From Terriglobales bacterium (GTDB taxonomy: Bacteria > Acidobacteriota > Terriglobia > Terriglobales > Gp1-AA117), in assembly GCA_030150795.1 (NCBI GenBank), contig JASLFF010000631.1, positions 1-9,124 on the forward strand: a DNA stretch of 9,124 nt. The letters are read 5' to 3'. Below are positions 5,037 through 9,124 of the stretch, in pieces. Every line of letters begins with the position of its first letter. Positions within the stretch are counted from its first letter, which is position 1. Position numbers and translations under genes: made by a program. Below the pieces are notes generated by a model, which saw only the letters and a list, made by a program, of their open reading frames with translations, did no database searches and was not told the origin of the DNA.

Positions 5037-7235
5037 TTATTGTTTGGCTGCATTGAAGTTATCAAAGATGACAGTGCCCGGCGCGTTGGATTCCGCGACC
5101 GACGTTCCGGCCTTCATCTCAAACAGCACCGACCCAATGGGAATGGCCGTGGTGTTCCAGGGTTCGCTGCATTGTTGGGTAAAAGCTCCTGGCGCTCCGC
5201 TGTTGTTGGTGGCGGTTTCATACACGACATTGCCTGTGGTGGCGTCGTGGCGGATACGCAGGAACTGCTGCGAGACATTGTCATAAGCAGTGCTGCCGAT
5301 CTGGGTCTTGGTGCCGCCTATTTTCTTCTCGCAAACCAGGCTGCCGGCCGATACGTAGAAGCGGTAGAAATTATTGCTGTCATTGCCTACAGCAAACATA
5401 GTGAATGCATTGCTATTGGCGGCTGCCGGCTGGACCAACTGCACGTAGGCAAAAGCTCCTGTGAAATCATATCGATTCAAAGAAGTAATTCCGTTATAGC
5501 TGGAACTGGTGGCGTTAGTAGGAAGTGGGCCGATCTGGAGTTGTCCGCTGGTTTCACTGACCTGGACCGAAGTGTTTTGCGATCCAGTAAAGAGGGTGTT
5601 AGACCATTTCGTGGTATCGATAGAAGACGAGCCGAAGTTGTCCGTCAACAGGACAGGTTTTTGCGCCAGGAAATTATCGAATATTACAGTATCCGGCGCA
5701 TTGGGTTCCGCCACGGACGTTCCGGCCTTCATCTCAAACAGCACTGAATTCAGGGGAACGGCTGTGGTATTCCAGGCTTCGCTGCATTGCTGGGTGAAAG
5801 TTCCCGGCGCTCCGCTGTTGTTGGGAGCGGTTTCATAGACCACGTTCCCGGTGGTGCCGTCATGGCGAATGCGCAGGAACTGCTGTGCGACCGAATCATA
5901 AGCAGTGCTGCCGATCTGGGTCTTGGTGCCGCCAATTTTCTTTTCGCAGACCAGGTTGCCGCCTGAGACATAGAACCGGTAGAAATTATTCACGTCACTG
6001 CCTACGGCGAACATAGTGAACGCATTGCTGTTGGCTGCCGCGGCCTGCACCAGTTGCACGTAAGCAGAAGCGCCGGTGAAGTCAAAGGAAGCACGCGAAG
6101 TAATGCCGTTGTAACTTGAACTAGTGGCATTCGTGGGCAATGGGCCAATCTGGAGCTGTCCGCCGGTGTCGCTGACCTGCACCGAGGTGTTTTGCGAGCC
6201 GGTAAAGAGCGTGTTCGACCATTTAGAAGTATCGAGCGGATTTGAGCTGAAGTCGTCGGCCAGCAGTACGCCGCCGGGTGGCGGGTTGAAAAAGTCAGAC
6301 ATATCAGAAGCGCCGGCTGATGCGCCCGGATAAGTACCAATTCCCAATGCATCCAGCATGGTCCTCAAAGCATTTTCATGCTTGTAGGGCGTTCCGGAGG
6401 CCGTGTGCGGAACCACCTTGGGCCCGATGATAGCGGTGTAAATATTGCCGCAGCCGGTATTTGTCCCTGCGCCGCATTCGTCAAAGGTAACCAGCAGCAT
6501 TCCGTCACCGCCCGGCTGAAAGTAGGACTGGGAGAGCATTGGGTCGAGGTTGTTCTGGAGAAATGAATCTGCCTGGGCCAGGGTGCCGTCGTGCGCATCG
6601 TCCAGTCCGTTGGGAACGATGATGGAAAAACGAGGCAGCGCATTGTTGGCCAGGTCTGTGGCAAATTGGGAAAAATCCACAATCTTGGAGGCTGACCCGT
6701 CCATGTTGCTGAGGATATCGCTATACCAGGTTGCACCATTGTGCCGGCGGTAGTAGTGAATTGTAGTGTTGTCGGGGCTGGTAGGGGTTCCTCCCGCCTG
6801 ATTATAGGTTTCCGCATAAACCTTCCATGAGATCCCCGAGTTATTCATCTCGCGAAAGATGTTGTCATCCGTAATGGGGGAAGTGCACATATCGCCGGTG
6901 CAGCCGAAATCATGAGTGCCGGCTGGCAGGGGAGAGCAAACGCTGGCGTTATGACAGCTGCCTGACGCAAGCCAGAGATAATCTTTTAAGGAGCCGCCAC
7001 CATCGGCGGAATAGTTTGTGGAGTAACCGTTAGCATTGCCCTTGGAAACCAGCCACGTCATACTGCTTACAACCTCACTAAAACTATGGTTCTCCTCAAT
7101 CACAAGAACCACATGTTGCGACGCCGGAATCTGCGCAACCGCGGAGAGAGAAACGAACAACAGGCTTGTAAGGAGAATGGAAAAACCAAAACGGGCAATA
7201 CCCATACGTATACAAGTGGCCGGCTGGACTGACAT
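5037..7235 (-). CDS. Secreted acid-phosphatase-like phosphoesterase (PF04185) with two C-terminal beta-sandwich repeats
   Basis: The 732-residue product has a signal peptide (residues about 11-35, FSILLTSLLFVSLSAVAQ) and a PF04185-type phosphoesterase domain (about 40-318). Recognisable metal/active-site motifs are VIEENHSF (45-52), GSLKDYLWLASG (81-92, matching the family's PSLPNYL segment, with S82 the possible nucleophile), VPNGLDDAHDGT (207-218), LVTFDECG (248-255) and KHENALRTMLDALGI (285-299). This family includes bacterial acid phosphatases and phospholipases C; the substrate cannot be told here. Six cysteines (94, 100, 112, 117, 254, 262) may form disulphides. Residues 323-527 and 528-732 are two homologous 205-residue modules rich in Ser, Thr, Asn and aromatics. 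They look like LamG/jelly-roll-type sandwiches and may bind carbohydrate or surfaces. ATG 7235 is chosen because AAGGAG lies 10 nt upstream; M11 is an alternative. The gene stands alone, with a hairpin after its stop. Confidence 0.85.
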   Translation of the reverse strand: MSVQPATCIRMGIARFGFSILLTSLLFVSLSAVAQIPASQHVVLVIEENHSFSEVVSSMTWLVSKGNANGYSTNYSADGGGSLKDYLWLASGSCHNASVCSPLPAGTHDFGCTGDMCTSPITDDNIFREMNNSGISWKVYAETYNQAGGTPTSPDNTTIHYYRRHNGATWYSDILSNMDGSASKIVDFSQFATDLANNALPRFSIIVPNGLDDAHDGTLAQADSFLQNNLDPMLSQSYFQPGGDGMLLVTFDECGAGTNTGCGNIYTAIIGPKVVPHTASGTPYKHENALRTMLDALGIGTYPGASAGASDMSDFFNPPPGGVLLADDFSSNPLDTSKWSNTLFTGSQNTSVQVSDTGGQLQIGPLPTNATSSSYNGITSRASFDFTGASAYVQLVQAAAANSNAFTMFAVGSDVNNFYRFYVSGGNLVCEKKIGGTKTQIGSTAYDSVAQQFLRIRHDGTTGNVVYETAPNNSGAPGTFTQQCSEAWNTTAVPLNSVLFEMKAGTSVAEPNAPDTVIFDNFLAQKPVLLTDNFGSSSIDTTKWSNTLFTGSQNTSVQVSETSGQLQIGPLPTNATSSSYNGITSLNRYDFTGAFAYVQLVQPAAANSNAFTMFAVGNDSNNFYRFYVSAGSLVCEKKIGGTKTQIGSTAYDNVSQQFLRIRHDATTGNVVYETATNNSGAPGAFTQQCSEPWNTTAIPIGSVLFEMKAGTSVAESNAPGTVIFDNFNAAKQ
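5040..5654 (-). repeat. Tandem repeat unit B (205 codons) of the phosphoesterase gene
   Basis: This is the second copy of a 615-bp in-frame direct repeat, encoding residues 528-732 (begins VLLTDNFGSSSIDTTKWSNT). It abuts unit A with no spacer and runs to the last sense codon. By hand alignment the two units match at about 83% of residues with no gaps. Shared landmarks are WSNTLFTGSQNTSVQVS, NSNAFTMFAVG, VCEKKIGGTKTQIGSTAYD and SVLFEMKAGTSVAE. Confidence 0.9.
5655..6269 (-). repeat. Tandem repeat unit A (205 codons) of the phosphoesterase gene
   Basis: This is the first copy of the 615-bp direct repeat, encoding residues 323-527 (begins VLLADDFSSNPLDTSKWSNT). It directly follows the proline-rich hinge FNPPPGG that ends the catalytic domain. 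Each unit has a conserved Cys pair (VCEKK and QQCSE) that could form an internal disulphide. Confidence 0.9.
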
Positions 7236-7695
7236 GGAGGGAAAACTCCTTAAAGATTGGGATTGAAGGCCTTACAGCAGCTCCCAGTGCTGAACAGCGT
7301 TTGGAGCGGGAGGAAGCAACTTCATCCGGCTACATTGCAGTTCCAGTGCCACTTCATATTGAACGATTTGTATTGCTTTTATGATTGGGACTGCATGCAG
7401 CTTCTTCAATCCTCAAAGCGGCTTGCCGTAATCTTCCTCGTCTCCGCGGTCAGAATAGCTGCTGATTCACTCCTCCCTATCTCTATAGGTAATACCAATA
7501 AGTGGTATAGTTATTGCCATTTTTGGCTATTAGGCTGCTCACTGCCGCAAGATGGCCAGATCAGAACACCCGCTGACCGTCCTCGGATAAGTCCGCTCCA
7601 GAAAAGTATCAACGTAGTAACTGATACGTTTTCATTCCGACAGTCACCGGTGTCTCTGCTTGACAGATATATAATATTTCGATAATTATGGAAAT
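7236..7695. other. Divergent intergenic region between the phosphoesterase gene and arsR
   Basis: This 460-bp stretch has lower GC than its surroundings and no convincing gene. It contains the phosphoesterase Shine-Dalgarno (minus strand, near 7246-7251), a perfect 10-bp palindrome CTGCATGCAG near 7391, and a small dyad ATACCA (7492-7497) / TGGTAT (7503-7508) with a 5-nt loop. The arsR promoter and operator lie at its right end. I could not identify a convincing promoter for the phosphoesterase gene. The plus-strand frame at 7257-7685 lacks coding character. Confidence 0.6.
7660..7686 (+). promoter_or_regulatory. Predicted arsR-arsM promoter
   Basis: A perfect -35 TTGACA (7660-7665) is followed after 15 bp by GATAAT (7681-7686), a 5/6 match to the -10 consensus. 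A perfect TATAAT (7670-7675) lies closer but has no -35 at the right distance. With GATAAT as -10, transcription would start near 7692-7694, within a few bases of the arsR ATG, so the mRNA would be leaderless or nearly so. The short 15-bp spacer is a weakness of this model. Confidence 0.5.
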
Positions 7696-7697
7696 AT
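7674..7697. promoter_or_regulatory. 24-bp palindrome, candidate ArsR operator
   Basis: Perfect 7-bp arms ATATTTC (7674-7680) and GAAATAT (7691-7697) flank a perfect 8-bp palindrome ATAATTAT (7682-7689). Only the G bases at 7681 and 7690 break the symmetry, so 22 of 24 positions agree. ArsR/SmtB regulators typically bind AT-rich imperfect inverted repeats of about this size overlapping their own promoters. This site covers the putative -10 and reaches the A and T of the arsR start codon (7696-7697). A bound ArsR dimer would block transcription initiation. Confidence 0.75.
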
Positions 7698-8049
7698 GGA
7701 AATTAAGCTGCGAGCGGCCAATGAACAGAAAGTCTCACGCTATGCGGAAATGTTTTCAGCCATGGGAGCGGAGCCAAGGCTGCGCATTCTCAGGTTGCTG
7801 CTGGCGGCGCATCCGGAAGGAATGGTGGTAAATGAGATCGGCGAAGAACTGGAAATCGCGAACTCAACTCTTTCTCATCATTTGGACAAATTAAAGAATG
7901 AAGATCTGGTGGAAGTGCGACGCGAAGGCACGTTCCTGCGCTATTCGGCAAACACCAAAGCGCTGGCAGAGTTGCTGGGCTTTTTGTATGCCGAGTGCTG
8001 CACGCGCAACAAAGCAGTTGAGCCGCAACTTGTTACCTGCTGCAAATAA
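7696..8049 (+). CDS. arsR: ArsR/SmtB-family arsenic-responsive repressor
   Basis: This 117-residue winged-helix regulator contains the family signature AEPRLRILRLL (25-35), the recognition-helix region IANSTLSHHLDKLKNEDLV (54-72) and a beta-wing VEVRREGTFLRYSAN. The classical CVC metal site of E. coli ArsR is absent from the DNA-binding helix. Instead, cysteine pairs lie in the C-terminal helix and tail (C101/C102 and C115/C116), recalling the C-terminal arsenite site of Acidithiobacillus-type ArsR proteins. In that group arsenite binding releases the dimer from DNA. A 34-nt gap separates it from arsM, so the two form an operon. ATG 7696 overlaps the palindromic operator, and no good Shine-Dalgarno precedes it. 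Another ATG at 7688 is out of frame. Confidence 0.9.
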   Translation: MEIKLRAANEQKVSRYAEMFSAMGAEPRLRILRLLLAAHPEGMVVNEIGEELEIANSTLSHHLDKLKNEDLVEVRREGTFLRYSANTKALAELLGFLYAECCTRNKAVEPQLVTCCK

Positions 8050-8083
8050 TTTGGTCTTTTAGCAAGTTTTAGGAGAAACAAAA

Positions 8084-8956
8084 ATGAGCGCACAGGATAT
8101 TAGGGAAGTTGTAAAGGAGCGGTATGGCGCGGCAGCCCGTCGCGTGACTACAGGTGAGGGAAGCTCCTGCTGCGGCGCGTCCGCGCAGTGCGGCACGGAC
8201 ATTGACCCGATCACGCGCGACCTTTATGAGGCTTCACAGACCAGCATTTTGCCGGAAGAGGCAGTCAAAGCTTCGCTAGGATGCGGAAATCCTACGGCGT
8301 TGGCCGAACTCAAGCCGGGCGAGACGGTGCTGGATCTGGGCTCCGGCGGTGGGATTGATGTGCTGCTCTCCGCGCTGCGAGTGGGGCCTACCGGCAAAGC
8401 CTACGGCCTTGATATGACCGATGACATGCTGGCGCTGGCGCGTGAGAACCAGAAGAAATCAGGCGTTACCAATGTTGAATTTCTGCGCGGCGAAATTGAA
8501 AACATTCCGCTGCCGGCAGATTCAGTGGACGTGATCATTTCCAACTGCGTCATCAATCTTTCTGCCGATAAAGATCGCGTGCTCAGCGAGGCGTTCCGCG
8601 TGCTCAAGCCAGGTGGCCGTCTGGCGGTTTCAGACGTTGTGGTGCGCGGCGAGGTGCCGGAAGAGATCCAGAAGAGCTTGCTGTTATGGGTCGGCTGTAT
8701 TGCCGGGGCATTGCGCGATGAAGATTACATGAGCAAATTGAAGGCTGCGGGCTTTGAATGCGTCAGCATTGAACCTACGCGCGTTTACCAGATTGAAGAT
8801 GCCAGAGCATTCCTAACCGGGCAGGGCATGGATGTGGACGCGATCGCGCCGCTCGTAGATGGCAAGTTTATGAGTGCCTTCATCCGCGCCAGCAAACCGG
8901 CGTTCGGGACAATCCTGAAGCAAAGCCTGGTACTCAACGTCTTGAAATGCTGCTAA
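8084..8956 (+). CDS. arsM: Arsenite S-adenosylmethionine methyltransferase
   Basis: This 290-residue enzyme transfers methyl groups from S-adenosylmethionine to arsenite, giving methylated and volatile arsenicals; it acts in the cytoplasm. It opens with a KERYG element (11-15) as in other ArsM proteins. The Rossmann AdoMet motif is [16 protein letters not shown] (82-97), followed by the acidic GLDMTDDML (108-116). The expected arsenic-binding cysteines are present: C67 in SLGCGNP, C155 in ISNCVINLS and C205 in VGCIAGA, matching the conserved trio of characterised ArsM enzymes. C29, C30 and C36 in the N-terminal part may supply the fourth. The protein ends in a further Cys pair (C289/C290). 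ATG 8084 has AGGAGA 7 nt upstream. The gene lies directly downstream of arsR and is presumably de-repressed by arsenite. No arsenite pump or arsenate reductase is in the window. Confidence 0.93.
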   Translation: MSAQDIREVVKERYGAAARRVTTGEGSSCCGASAQCGTDIDPITRDLYEASQTSILPEEAVKASLGCGNPTALAELKPGETVLDLGSGGGIDVLLSALRVGPTGKAYGLDMTDDMLALARENQKKSGVTNVEFLRGEIENIPLPADSVDVIISNCVINLSADKDRVLSEAFRVLKPGGRLAVSDVVVRGEVPEEIQKSLLLWVGCIAGALRDEDYMSKLKAAGFECVSIEPTRVYQIEDARAFLTGQGMDVDAIAPLVDGKFMSAFIRASKPAFGTILKQSLVLNVLKCC

Positions 8957-8985
8957 TCAGCCGATAAACCCCTCTCATCAAAACC

Positions 8986-9046
8986 GGCCTGTGACAAAAC
9001 TAGTGGGCGCATGGCGCAACTGCCTGTGCCAAGTTGTCACAGGGCC
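8986..9046 (+). terminator. Long stem-loop downstream of arsM, possible terminator
   Basis: GGCCTGTGACAA (8986-8997) pairs with TTGTCACAGGGCC (9034-9046) in a 12-bp stem with one bulged G. The loop is 36 nt and contains further short self-complementary GGCGC/GCGCC-like pieces. A pyrimidine stretch TTCCTTTATCC follows, but it is not a clean T-run. The position, 30 nt after the arsM stop, suits an operon end. The long loop could equally mark a REP-like intergenic repeat. Nothing else is recognisable from here to 9124. Confidence 0.5.
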
Positions 9047-9124
9047 TTCCTTTATCCAGAACCGCCTCTGTATTTTCATCAGCTTACGCGGATCAACCTT
9101 TGGTCTTGGTCTTGCACTAAGAAT

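Noticed and set aside
4983..5747. 254-codon plus-strand frame with internal repetition
   Set aside because: It is antisense to the phosphoesterase repeats. Its repetition simply mirrors the 615-bp duplication.
7391..7400. CTGCATGCAG perfect palindrome as an operator
   Set aside because: A single 10-bp palindrome with no partner site or promoter next to it is likely chance.
7257..7685. 142-codon plus-strand open frame between the phosphoesterase gene and arsR
   Set aside because: It has no coding-like codon use, family motif or ribosome-binding site, and it runs through the lower-GC promoter region of arsR.
1..9124. Mobile element, integrase, tRNA or rRNA genes
   Set aside because: No transposase or integrase motif, terminal repeat pair, tRNA cloverleaf or rRNA segment was seen.

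Overview
This is a moderately GC-rich bacterial chromosomal segment. Its gene repertoire best fits an Acidobacteriota (Terriglobia/Acidobacteriia-like) genome. The main clue is the BlaI-type repressor paired with a very long M56 membrane peptidase that carries a proline-rich linker and 'SDY' repeats. Further clues are a secreted acid-phosphatase-like phosphoesterase with beta-sandwich repeats and an arsR-arsM pair. The organism call rests on style and remembered families, not on a search.

Layout. (1) Positions 1-2745, minus strand: a blaI-like repressor gene and, 2 nt downstream, an M56 (BlaR1/MecR1-like) peptidase gene that runs off the left edge. In front of blaI are a TTGACA-type promoter and two adjacent 16-bp palindromes that look like BlaI operators. 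(2) 2877-3647, plus strand, divergent: a TrmJ-like SpoU-family RNA methyltransferase starting at TTG. (3) 3724-4115, plus: a small unknown gene that appears split by a one-base frameshift. (4) 4122-4922, minus, convergent: a six-TM protein resembling the membrane domain of PuuD-type urate oxidases, without cytochrome c. (5) 5037-7235, minus: a secreted PF04185-type phosphoesterase ending in two back-to-back 205-codon repeats. (6) 7236-7695: a 460-bp intergenic region holding the arsR promoter and a near-perfect 24-bp palindrome across the arsR start. (7) 7696-8956, plus: arsR then arsM, with a stem-loop downstream.

How the genes work together. Two regulatory modules stand out. In the first, BlaI would repress its own operon through the paired operators, and the M56 protease would relieve repression on receiving a signal; no beta-lactamase lies in the window, so the target is unknown. 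In the second, ArsR senses arsenite through C-terminal cysteine pairs and controls ArsM, which methylates arsenite. The remaining genes show no obvious functional link. No wholly new multi-gene system is evident. The most distinctive points are the two operator architectures, the repeat-bearing tail of the M56 protein, the tandem duplication in the phosphoesterase, and the stand-alone Urate_ox_N-like membrane protein.
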